A stretch of DNA of 22,759 nt, from the NCBI GenBank assembly GCA_017428285.1, contig JAFRRE010000180.1, forward strand, positions 1-22,759. The letters run 5' to 3'. The stretch is from Bacteroidales bacterium (lineage in GTDB: Bacteria > Bacteroidota > Bacteroidia > Bacteroidales > F082). Both the position numbers and the translations under genes were made by a program. The notes under the pieces are model-generated. The model was not told the origin of the DNA. It saw nothing but the letters and a program-made list of their open reading frames with translations, and searched no databases. Positions 15,744 to 21,506 of this stretch are shown piece after piece (the stretch's first letter is position 1; every line of letters starts with the position of its first letter).

Positions 15744-15759
15744 CAAAAACAAAATCACT

Positions 15760-17001
15760 ATGGCAGAGGGTTTTACATCGGGTTCGTTCGGGGAGATGGC
15801 AGATGGCTTTGATAAGTTCCATGATTATCAGCGGATGCCATTCCAAGGGGCGGGCTATAGTGTGTTATATACGGTGCTGAGCGGGGAGCGTAAACTGTTT
15901 CTGAAAGCCTTGAACCAGGAGCAGGGAGTCTCGGCTGAGCATCTTGCGAGGTTGCGGCGTGAATACAGGATCCTTGAACAACTGTATGGCAATGAGCATG
16001 TTGTAAGGTGCATTGGTTGGCGTGAGGATGCCGAAGTAGGGCCTTGCATTGTCATGGAATACATTGATGGTGAGACGCTGACTGACTACCTGAAAGCCAA
16101 TCCCTCAAATAAAGAGAAGAAACGCATTCTCAATGAATTGCTTGATGCCCTGGCTTTTATCCACAAGCATCAAATTGTACACAACGACTTGAAACCCGAG
16201 AATATTCTCGTTACCCGTAACGGGCACAATGTCAAATTGATAGACTTCGGCTATTCCGATGGCGATTCCAATATTGACAAAGCCACAGGCGGAACAAAAG
16301 CCTTTGCTTCTCCTGAATTGTCCCGTCAGGAAACGACGGATGTCACGAGCGACATTTATTCCTTGGGCTTCATTATCAAGGCGTTGTTCCCCCATCGTTA
16401 CGGTTCGGTTGTCCGCAAATGCCAGTACCAAGAAACCGAGAAAAGGTATCAACGTGTTTCGGAAGTGGGCAAGGCTGTTGGCTGGCGTGACCGTGTGAAA
16501 TGGCTGGCGTTGGCGGCTTTGGTTGTTGCTGTGGCGGTATGGACTTGGCCACGCCAAGAAACCAAAACGGAACAGGCCATACAGGTTGAAACCCCGCCGC
16601 TGCTGAATTTGGACTCCATCCATCAGGTCTATCAGTCGTTGTATGACCAGTGCGAGGATGCCTTAACGACCGACATAGCCGACAGCAGTCTGAAATACAT
16701 TGAATTCGCCAAGTTTCACATCTACGACTTTTCCAATGGGATGAAAGCGAAATACCTTGAAATGATACCCGAAGATGACGACTTGCAACGTGTTTTTGTA
16801 AACGACTACACCACCGAATACGGAAGGTTGTTTACCAAACTTGAAAGTTTGTGCGCTCCTCTGCCATCGTTTTATCAGGTGGTGAATGACGACGCTCTTT
16901 TGCGAGAGTTGGAGGCAGCATATAAAACAGGGCTTGACAAGCAGATGGAAACCCAACTACGACTGAACGAGATGTCCCGGCAGAAATTTCAGGAAAACTG
17001 A
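15760..17001 (+). CDS. Membrane-anchored eukaryotic-like Ser/Thr protein kinase
   Basis: 413 residues. Kinase landmarks: G-loop-like FQGAGYSVLY (28-37), Lys49 in KLFLKAL, helix C Glu68, catalytic loop HNDLKPEN (141-148; HND in place of HRD), DFG 162-164, SPE 184-186 and the DVTSDIYSLG segment. The C-lobe is short, ending about 240. One membrane helix at 247-264 (WLALAALVVAVAVWTW) is followed by about 150 residues that would lie in the periplasm, with conserved acidic and aromatic residues but no known family. The catalytic residues needed for ATP binding and phosphotransfer are kept. It precedes the ubiquitin-like system in the same direction, though a 429-base gap and a second promoter set it apart; a link is possible but unproved. 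Confidence 0.92.
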   Translation: MAEGFTSGSFGEMADGFDKFHDYQRMPFQGAGYSVLYTVLSGERKLFLKALNQEQGVSAEHLARLRREYRILEQLYGNEHVVRCIGWREDAEVGPCIVMEYIDGETLTDYLKANPSNKEKKRILNELLDALAFIHKHQIVHNDLKPENILVTRNGHNVKLIDFGYSDGDSNIDKATGGTKAFASPELSRQETTDVTSDIYSLGFIIKALFPHRYGSVVRKCQYQETEKRYQRVSEVGKAVGWRDRVKWLALAALVVAVAVWTWPRQETKTEQAIQVETPPLLNLDSIHQVYQSLYDQCEDALTTDIADSSLKYIEFAKFHIYDFSNGMKAKYLEMIPEDDDLQRVFVNDYTTEYGRLFTKLESLCAPLPSFYQVVNDDALLRELEAAYKTGLDKQMETQLRLNEMSRQKFQEN

Positions 17002-17027
17002 TTCTTTATCCTCTTCTAATAAGTACC

Positions 17028-17068
17028 GAAAAGTACCAACATTAGTATTGCGAAATCCTCTACTTTTG
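17028..17068 (+). promoter_or_regulatory. GAAAAGTACC element and -7 box ahead of the ubiquitin-like locus
   Basis: GAAAAGTACC (17028-17037) is followed after exactly 23 bases by TACTTTTG (17061-17068). The same ten bases and same spacing occur at 21673-21713. A further AAGTACC lies just upstream at 17021. In both places GTATT occupies positions 8-12 of the spacer. Likely a binding site for an activator or alternative sigma factor; its identity is unknown. Confidence 0.55.
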
Positions 17069-17139
17069 TAACGGGAAATGCAGTGTCGGTTTTTTTGGAG
17101 CAAAGTCGCATTTTTTTCATTGCGGAATGAAATAATGAG

Positions 17140-17147
17140 TATATTTG
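17140..17147 (+). promoter_or_regulatory. Second -7 box upstream of the hairpin RNA
   Basis: TATATTTG matches TANNTTTG. A TTG (17120-17122) lies 17 bases upstream, slightly close. Transcription from here would begin near 17154, 20 bases before the long hairpin. Confidence 0.45.
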
Positions 17148-17328
17148 CAATCAGAAAATATCGGTAGCGATACCACCTGTCTGAAAGTGAGAATCTCGCA
17201 AATTTGAACGAAACAAGGCAGGACGGATGCGCTGCGTGCCCATAAAGCACGCACTGCTTTCCTTATCTTTGTTTCGGGCAATGCGAGAGCCTTCACTTCA
17301 AGATAGGATTGGGGTGCGGGCTTTTTTT
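17148..17328 (+). ncRNA. Candidate structured RNA: long imperfect hairpin plus T-run
   Basis: Arms pair in order: CCTGTCT (17176-17182) with AGATAGG (17301-17307, one G-U); AGTGA (17186-17190) with TCACT (17293-17297); TCTCGCA (17194-17200) with TGCGAGA (17282-17288); CGAAACAA (17209-17216) with TTGTTTCG (17269-17276); and an apical TGCGTGC (17233-17239) with GCACGCA (17247-17253). That is over 30 pairs in one nested rod of about 130 bases. It ends with seven T after a G-rich strand. It may be a small RNA, or a long leader that attenuates the downstream genes. GTGCGGGC (17314-17321) could also pair with GCCCGgCAC (17403-17411) in the first leader repeat, with one bulged base. No named RNA family was recognised. 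Confidence 0.55.
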
Positions 17329-17354
17329 GTCCTCTTTCCCCAGCGCAATCATTG

Positions 17355-17430
17355 CAGCGGAAGCCGAAAAGCTGAGAGAGAGTAGGCGAAATAAAAAGTT
17401 GCGCCCGGCACGAAATTAGGGCATAAACCA
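17355..17430 (+). repeat. Repeated leader element, copy 1
   Basis: Contains CAGCGGAAGCCGAAAAGCT (17355-17373), AGTAGGCGAA (17381-17390), AAGTTGCGCCCG (17396-17407) and TTAGGG, ending at the ATG at 17431. The same blocks in the same order precede the next small ORF. GCCC and GGGC near the 3' end can pair. Confidence 0.75.
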
Positions 17431-17643
17431 ATGGCTTGGGATTCAAGATACTTTGAAGTCGGAGTGGCTAAGATTGTAAACGGTAATGTTCAACTTTTGC
17501 TGCCCCATGGTTATTATGAGACCGTTTATGTCGGCAATGCCGTGGCCGCCAGATGGCAAGGCGATTATTTGATTGTCGAGTTGTCGAACGGACAAATCCG
17601 CAAGTATGACAGCAAGAGCAGTTATACGTATCTATCCAGATGA
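17431..17643 (+). CDS. 70-residue beta-rich protein of unknown function
   Basis: First gene of the cluster, directly after the leader repeat. The product (ATG 17431) has about five predicted strands: FEVGVAKIVNGNVQLLLP, ETVYVGNAVAARWQGDYLIVELSNGQIRKYDS. The segment GNAVAARWQGDYLIVEL with a following basic strand recalls small Bacteroidota proteins of unknown function. It is the size of a ubiquitin-like protein but ends YLSR without Gly-Gly and shows no obvious beta-grasp pattern. A candidate partner of the E1/E2/JAB proteins by position only. Confidence 0.72.
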   Translation: MAWDSRYFEVGVAKIVNGNVQLLLPHGYYETVYVGNAVAARWQGDYLIVELSNGQIRKYDSKSSYTYLSR

Positions 17644-17649
17644 TTAAAA

Positions 17650-17726
17650 CAGCGGAAGCCGAAAAGCTTTTAGAGTAGGCGAAGAATTGGAAGTTGCGCC
17701 CGATGACGTATTTAGGGTATAGAGAA
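17650..17726 (+). repeat. Repeated leader element, copy 2
   Basis: The 19-base block CAGCGGAAGCCGAAAAGCT (17650-17668) is identical to copy 1; AGTAGGCGAA (17674-17683), AAGTTGCGCCCG (17691-17702) and TTAGGG (17712-17717) follow. The distance from the block to the ATG is 77 bases against 76 in copy 1. Confidence 0.75.
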
Positions 17727-17870
17727 ATGAAAGCATTAAGTTTTATTATTGCCGCGATTGCTCTGATCGCCGGAGGTGGAATTTATGTGGCTCTCGATAT
17801 GCCTATTTTGGGTATTATTGTCGCTGCTGTAGGTCTTTTTATTTCAGTGAAAATCGGAAAGAATTCTTAA
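17727..17870 (+). CDS. 47-residue two-helix membrane protein
   Basis: ATG 17727 directly follows leader copy 2. The sequence has a first hydrophobic helix (LSFIIAAIALIAGGGIYVAL), a short turn (DMP) and a second (ILGIIVAAVGLFISVKI), ending in basic KIGKNS. It is a small hairpin membrane protein. No family recognised. Membrane peptides of this type may anchor partners or act as pore formers, but nothing here decides between these. Confidence 0.65.
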   Translation: MKALSFIIAAIALIAGGGIYVALDMPILGIIVAAVGLFISVKIGKNS

Positions 17871-17882
17871 TAAGCATACAAG

Positions 17883-17916
17883 AAGTTGCGCACGACACGA
17901 AGAAGTGTTTAATACG
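17883..17916 (+). repeat. Repeated leader element, copy 3 (3' half only)
   Basis: AAGTTGCG (17883-17890) with a similar A/C-rich stretch and CACGA precedes ATG 17917 by 34 bases, against 35 and 36 in copies 1 and 2. The CAGCGG and GGCGAA halves are absent, probably lost or overlapped by the preceding gene. Confidence 0.55.
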
Positions 17917-18195
17917 ATGACAGATAGTGAAATCTATTACATGAACAGAGATGGTGACCATATCGCTTTCTACAATAGTATTGGTGGTCGTATCTATTGG
18001 GGTGAACAGAATGTTATATGGTTTGCTCCAGACGGGAGAAGAATTGGCGGTTTTTATCAAGTAGGCGGTTCCCAAAAGGTTGTGAATGCCTATTGGGATA
18101 AAAAGAGACCATACGGAGAAGACATCGTTCACATTGAAACAGATAAAGGAAATCATATCTATGTTGGCAATGGTAGTTCGGGTTTGTTGAGATAA
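17917..18195 (+). CDS. 92-residue beta-rich protein of unknown function
   Basis: ATG 17917 is chosen because the leader element ends there; an in-frame GTG at 17905 would lie inside the element. The product has short strands rich in Tyr, Trp and Gly (HIAFYNSIGGRIYWGEQNVIWFAPDGRRIGGFYQVGG, HIYVGNGSSGLL). It shares the YVGN phrase with the 70-residue protein, perhaps by chance. The C-terminus GSSGLLR has no Gly-Gly end. Two bases separate it from the next gene, so it is co-transcribed. Confidence 0.72.
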   Translation: MTDSEIYYMNRDGDHIAFYNSIGGRIYWGEQNVIWFAPDGRRIGGFYQVGGSQKVVNAYWDKKRPYGEDIVHIETDKGNHIYVGNGSSGLLR

Positions 18196-18197
18196 TC

Positions 18198-18482
18198 ATG
18201 CTTCGCACTTACACCGCCTCCAGAATCTCAGAAGGCAACGTCCTGTTTCCGCCGACCATCATCTTCGATGACAACGGATTGACGGTGCGTTGCCCTTTCA
18301 TCTTCAGCGGCAAATCGACTTACATACCTTACAGTTGTATCTCGTCGGTGCATATCGAAACACCTATCATTGGGTTTTCCACCATTTCATTCTATGCTTT
18401 CGGAAACTTGGTTTCCATTCATGGTTTCCTGAAATCGGAAACCATTCAAATGCGACAAATCATTATTGCTCACCAAAGATAA
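18198..18482 (+). CDS. Small protein, possible bacterial PH-like domain
   Basis: 94 residues. TIIFDDNGLTVRCPFIFSGKSTYIPYSCISSVHIETPIIGFSTISFYAFGNLVSIHGFLKSE has the alternating pattern of a bacterial Pleckstrin-homology-like domain: a strand with D-x-x-G-L-x-V, an IPY...ISSV strand pair, and a C-terminal helix (TIQMRQIIIAHQR). Such domains bind proteins or membranes. The start 2 bases after the preceding stop and the 11-base gap to the JAB gene place it in the operon. Fold is a guess. Confidence 0.65.
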   Translation: MLRTYTASRISEGNVLFPPTIIFDDNGLTVRCPFIFSGKSTYIPYSCISSVHIETPIIGFSTISFYAFGNLVSIHGFLKSETIQMRQIIIAHQR

Positions 18483-18493
18483 AAACATAAACC

Positions 18494-19399
18494 ATGAAGC
18501 CTGCCGACGCTGTTCTTGTCTATCAAAGCGAGTTGGACTATCTCTCGCGGTGCATATTGGACTATCCGCATATCGAGACGGGCGGACAGCTGTTCGGCTA
18601 TTGGACTTCGGTGGGCGTTCCCGTGGTGTTGTACGCCATTGGTCCGGGCGACAATGCTAACCATCAGCCCACTTTCTTCAATCAAGATCTTGACTATCTT
18701 GAAATGGTGGGTGGCATCCTTGTCCATGAATTTGGACTGCAACACATTGGCGAATGGCATTCCCATCATCAGCTGGGTTTGGCGCATCCCAGTGGCCACG
18801 ATGCCAGTACGATATATGACAACATGCTTCGCCATCATTTACGCTGGTTCCTGCTTTGTATCGGGAACTGCACCAATACGGCATCGACCGTCAACGCCTT
18901 TAATTTCGTTGAGAACACTCCACGTTATCAAGAATCCCAATGGGAAGTGCTGCCTATGGAAAGCCCTTTCAGAAGGTTGATTGACCGACGCTTAAAGAGA
19001 GTGCTGAGGCATCCTTATACCAAAACTCCTGTGCTGGTCGGGATGAATTATAAATCCACAGTCATACATGGGGTGAAACAACAATACCCCGAAGGCTATT
19101 GGATGAACGACAAGAACAACAACAGGGTGTTGAAGCAAATGCTTGATTTTGCCCAAACACGACATGAGGATGCGGAGTGTAAGGTTTCATTGGATGAAAA
19201 CGGCTTCATCCATATCCTTGTGAAGGATGAAGAAGGAGCGACGATGACCGACATATTATTTCCGATGGGATTTCCCGAAAGGCATCCTCTGATTACCTTT
19301 GAAGCAAAAGGTCTGTGCGCCTCTGGATTGGGTTGGCAACCCTTCGACAGATTACCAGAACAATTATTTTTTGAATACTATAAACTACATGAGTTATGA
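18494..19399 (+). CDS. JAMM/JAB metallopeptidase with an E2/RWD-like C-terminal half
   Basis: 301 residues. The N-terminal half is a JAB/MPN domain: E28 (IETGGQLFGYW), then GEWHSHHQLGLAHPSGHD with H89, H91, S100 and D103. The zinc ligands are kept, but the spacing after the second His is eight residues instead of the usual seven. JAB enzymes cut isopeptide bonds or the tails of ubiquitin-like proteins, so this one may process or remove the modifier. From about 165 to 301 a second domain includes GFIHILVKDEEGATMTDILFPMGFPERHPLITFEAK, which looks like the core strands and FP-x-x-P loop of the E2/RWD fold, with no catalytic Cys in the usual place; possibly an inactive UEV-like domain. Its stop overlaps the E2 gene (ATGA). 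Confidence 0.88.
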   Translation: MKPADAVLVYQSELDYLSRCILDYPHIETGGQLFGYWTSVGVPVVLYAIGPGDNANHQPTFFNQDLDYLEMVGGILVHEFGLQHIGEWHSHHQLGLAHPSGHDASTIYDNMLRHHLRWFLLCIGNCTNTASTVNAFNFVENTPRYQESQWEVLPMESPFRRLIDRRLKRVLRHPYTKTPVLVGMNYKSTVIHGVKQQYPEGYWMNDKNNNRVLKQMLDFAQTRHEDAECKVSLDENGFIHILVKDEEGATMTDILFPMGFPERHPLITFEAKGLCASGLGWQPFDRLPEQLFFEYYKLHEL

Positions 19400-19824
19400 T
19401 GAAAAACAGTAGATACAAAGCCGAACAAGAAGTGTTGGAAGCCAAGCTGCCTTCCAACATCTATCGGTTTATGGATATGAACACGTCAAGGCCATATTTG
19501 GTGATGGCTGGCCGTACCAACAGCGGAAACATCTATACTTTGAGGATTGAGCTGAACGCGTTTCCTGAAAGTGTTCCCAAGGTGTTTGTCACCAAGATGT
19601 TGTATGATAAATTTGGACTTCCTTTGGATACGCCGGATGCGGCCATGCACGTGTTGCGAAGCGAAAACGGTTGCACCCAGATCTGCCATTACGGCAGTTC
19701 ATCGTGGACGAACAGGGTCTCCTTATATAAGGTGTATATCAAATGCCGTTTATGGCTTGAAATGTACGAGGTGCATTTACGCACGGGAGAACCTATCGAT
19801 TATTATTTGATACATCAACGTTAA
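19396..19824 (+). CDS. E2-like (ubiquitin-conjugating fold) protein
   Basis: 142 residues. The strand YTLRIELNAFPESVPKVFVT carries the E2 hallmark of a beta-strand ending in FP-x-x-xP; it is followed by MHVL, then ENGCTQICHYGSSSW with C93 and C97 (either may be the catalytic thiol; C97 in ICHY fits the bacterial E2 group best) and a C-terminal helix (YKVYIKCRLWLEMYEVHLRTG) with WL. E2 enzymes carry a ubiquitin-like protein as a thioester. It overlaps the JAB gene by 4 bases and lies upstream of two small genes and the E1. I recall this group from prokaryotic ubiquitin-like operons (E1, E2, JAB). Alternative: a UBC-fold protein without activity. Confidence 0.8.
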   Translation: MMKNSRYKAEQEVLEAKLPSNIYRFMDMNTSRPYLVMAGRTNSGNIYTLRIELNAFPESVPKVFVTKMLYDKFGLPLDTPDAAMHVLRSENGCTQICHYGSSSWTNRVSLYKVYIKCRLWLEMYEVHLRTGEPIDYYLIHQR

Positions 19825-19841
19825 TCTAAAAGCTTGACACC

Positions 19842-20129
19842 ATGAATGATAATGATTTGTTCGATTTGGTCTATAATGGACGAACGGGTGATTTCGAGTA
19901 TTCTTGCGCTAAAGATAAGGGTGGGAGTGACAGTTTGACGGGTTCTTTGTTTCCAACACATCCGCAGAGTTTGGAGGAATTGATAGGAGGTGTCGCAAAT
20001 GAAATTGCAAGAAGATATAATGAAAAAAAGGAAGAGGCATTAGACGCTATTCGTTTCTACGAACGCATTGGTTTACATCTAACAAAAGAAGAAAAAATAG
20101 AACTATTTAAAGAAATAATAAACAGATAA
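19842..20129 (+). CDS. 95-residue protein with the YN-x-RTGDFE motif
   Basis: ATG 19842, 17 bases after the E2 stop. The N-terminus MNDNDLFDLVYNGRTGDFEYS contains the motif D-L-V-Y-N-x-R-T-G-D-F-E (residues 8-19) that recurs in the next two small proteins of the locus. A middle linker and a long charged helix (SLEELIGGVANEIARRYNEKKEEALDAIRFYERIGL) follow. No known family. The helix is rich in Lys and Glu and could be the target or carrier part. Ends in EIINR, no Gly-Gly. Confidence 0.72.
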   Translation: MNDNDLFDLVYNGRTGDFEYSCAKDKGGSDSLTGSLFPTHPQSLEELIGGVANEIARRYNEKKEEALDAIRFYERIGLHLTKEEKIELFKEIINR

Positions 20130-20139
20130 TAAATTAGTT

Positions 20140-20316
20140 ATGAGCGAAGAGAAAACAAACAAAATCGCCAAAGTCGTAAAAGATACGCAAAGCGGAAACA
20201 CCATTACGGACTTGGTTTTCAATCCCATGACCGGTGAATTTGAAGAGGCTCCTATGGGTGTCACACACGGTGCGGGTGAGGTGGTGACCGACATGACCAA
20301 GGACGGATTTGCATGA
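20140..20316 (+). CDS. 58-residue protein with the FN-x-x-TGEFE motif
   Basis: The frame from ATG 20140 ends at TGA 20314-20316, overlapping the ATG of the E1 gene by 4 bases (ATGA), so translation of the two is coupled. The product starts with a charged stretch (MSEEKTNKIAKVVKD), then TITDLVFNPMTGEFEEAP (motif D24-E35), then a tail rich in Gly and Thr. Coupling to the E1 suggests a protein needed in fixed ratio with it, for example its substrate. It ends DGFA and is too short for a ubiquitin fold. Confidence 0.72.
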   Translation: MSEEKTNKIAKVVKDTQSGNTITDLVFNPMTGEFEEAPMGVTHGAGEVVTDMTKDGFA

Positions 20317-21506
20317 TAGCCTATCTTTCACAAGAAGAATTGGACGCTTTTGCCATTGGCGAGGTGGAAAGCTTATTGGGGTATGCCTACGAATGGGAAG
20401 GCGAAGGCGTGGCGCATCTCCATACCCGGCCACTGGCACATGCTTTCGGCAAGGTTTCAAAGTGCTTGTTTTCAAAAACAGGTACCGATGAGGTGTTCTT
20501 GGATGGTGGTTTTTGGCATGTCTTTGTCAGTGAGGACGGCCCTAAGGTGTTTGTAAAGGTCGAGAACGAACTTCAACAAGTGGATTTCCAAATGATTCCT
20601 TCAAAAGAGAATCTGTATTCCCGAAACAAGGGTATCTTGGAGATTGGTGTTTTGGAGCATAAGCACGTGGCCGTCATTGGGTTAGGTAGTTTCGGATCCC
20701 AGATTGCCATTGAGTTGGCCAAGGCTGGAGTGGGGGAATTCTCTTTGGTGGATTTTGACAGGGTGGAACTACACAATTTGGCTCGTCACACCTGCTTTGT
20801 CAAGGACTTGGGAAGGCTGAAAACAGATGCCATAGAGGAATCAGTTCTTGGGAAAAACCCATACGCCGTGATACACAAATACCCTTTAGACATCAGCAAA
20901 AACCACAAGGAACTTGAAGAGATTGTGAGCCATGCGGATTTGGTGATTTGTGCCACCGACAACAACCCGAGTCGCTTTGCCTTGTCACAGGCTTTGCTCG
21001 ACTTCCAGAAAGTCAGCATTTTCGGCAGGGCTTTTACCCGGGCTGAGGGCGGCGATGTGTTTGTTTATCGTCCGAGGCAAGCTTGCTACAGCTGTATGGT
21101 GGGGAATATCGGAGTTGTTCAAGAGGAGATTACCGACGAAACTTCGGCAAGACAGAATGGCGTGATTCCAGCATACGTTTCGGCCCAGGATGCGAACGCA
21201 ATGGTTCAGGTGGGACTCTCAACCGATATTGAGCCTATTTGTAATATGATGGTCAAGCTGGCCTTGGTGGAGTTGTCTAAAGGAGAGGCTTCGGGCATCT
21301 CGTGTTTGGAAGACGAGCTCGTTTACAATTACTACCTTTGGGCCAATAGACGGGAACGCAAGTTTGCCAATTGGCATATCCTGCCTGGAGCCGGCCCGAT
21401 GCCGACCATCATGCGTTGGTATGGAGCCAATATCAGTAGGCGTGAAGGTTGTGCTGTTTGTTCTGAGGATGAAATTCTATTAGATACTGGTGAGGATTGG
21501 GAATGA
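20313..21506 (+). CDS. ThiF/E1-like adenylating enzyme
   Basis: 397 residues. Residues 1-110 form an N-terminal extension of unknown fold. The adenylation domain follows: nucleotide loop GLGSFGS (123-129), VDFDRVELHNLARH (D147, D149, N155, R158), R168/K170, and CATDNNPSR (214-221). A zinc site is formed by CYSC (258-261) and CAVC (380-383), as in MoeB/ThiF and E1 enzymes. C331 (SGISCLEDE) might be the thioester cysteine, but this is a guess. E1-like enzymes adenylate the C-terminal Gly of ubiquitin-like or sulfur carrier proteins. No thiazole, molybdopterin or CBASS genes are nearby, but an E2 and a JAB are, which argues for a ubiquitin-like pathway. Stop overlaps the next small gene. Confidence 0.93.
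   Translation: MIAYLSQEELDAFAIGEVESLLGYAYEWEGEGVAHLHTRPLAHAFGKVSKCLFSKTGTDEVFLDGGFWHVFVSEDGPKVFVKVENELQQVDFQMIPSKENLYSRNKGILEIGVLEHKHVAVIGLGSFGSQIAIELAKAGVGEFSLVDFDRVELHNLARHTCFVKDLGRLKTDAIEESVLGKNPYAVIHKYPLDISKNHKELEEIVSHADLVICATDNNPSRFALSQALLDFQKVSIFGRAFTRAEGGDVFVYRPRQACYSCMVGNIGVVQEEITDETSARQNGVIPAYVSAQDANAMVQVGLSTDIEPICNMMVKLALVELSKGEASGISCLEDELVYNYYLWANRRERKFANWHILPGAGPMPTIMRWYGANISRREGCAVCSEDEILLDTGEDWE

Larger units (their letters stand above)
17002..17430 (+). other. 429-base non-coding region with promoters, hairpin RNA and leader
   Basis: No credible gene lies here. From left to right it holds two AAGTACC units (17021 and 17031), a -7 box TACTTTTG (17061-17068), a 29-codon frame (17078-17167) of doubtful meaning, a second -7 box TATATTTG (17140-17147), a long imperfect hairpin (17176-17307), seven T (17322-17328), and the first copy of the repeated leader (17355-17430). 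It is the control region of the downstream gene cluster. Confidence 0.7.

Noticed and set aside
17078..17167. 29-codon frame between the two -7 boxes
   Set aside because: It is very Phe/Arg rich, overlaps the second -7 box and has no homology I know; it may be a leader peptide, but nothing supports translation.
17341..17356. GCAATCATTGC hairpin
   Set aside because: The palindrome has a one-base loop, which is sterically impossible as a simple hairpin.
16957..17446. Minus-strand frames over the non-coding region
   Set aside because: They overlap the kinase 3' end or the hairpin, and cross the leader repeats; the composition is unlike real proteins of this genome.
17355..17916. Integron attC sites or CRISPR repeats
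   Set aside because: The leader copies lack the attC core pair (RYYYAAC and GTTRRRY in inverted arrangement), the spacers are genes, and there is no integrase or cas gene in view.
20313..21506. E1 gene as part of CBASS or of thiamine/molybdopterin synthesis
   Set aside because: There is no CD-NTase, effector, thi or moa gene nearby; the adjacent E2-like and JAB genes fit a ubiquitin-like pathway better.
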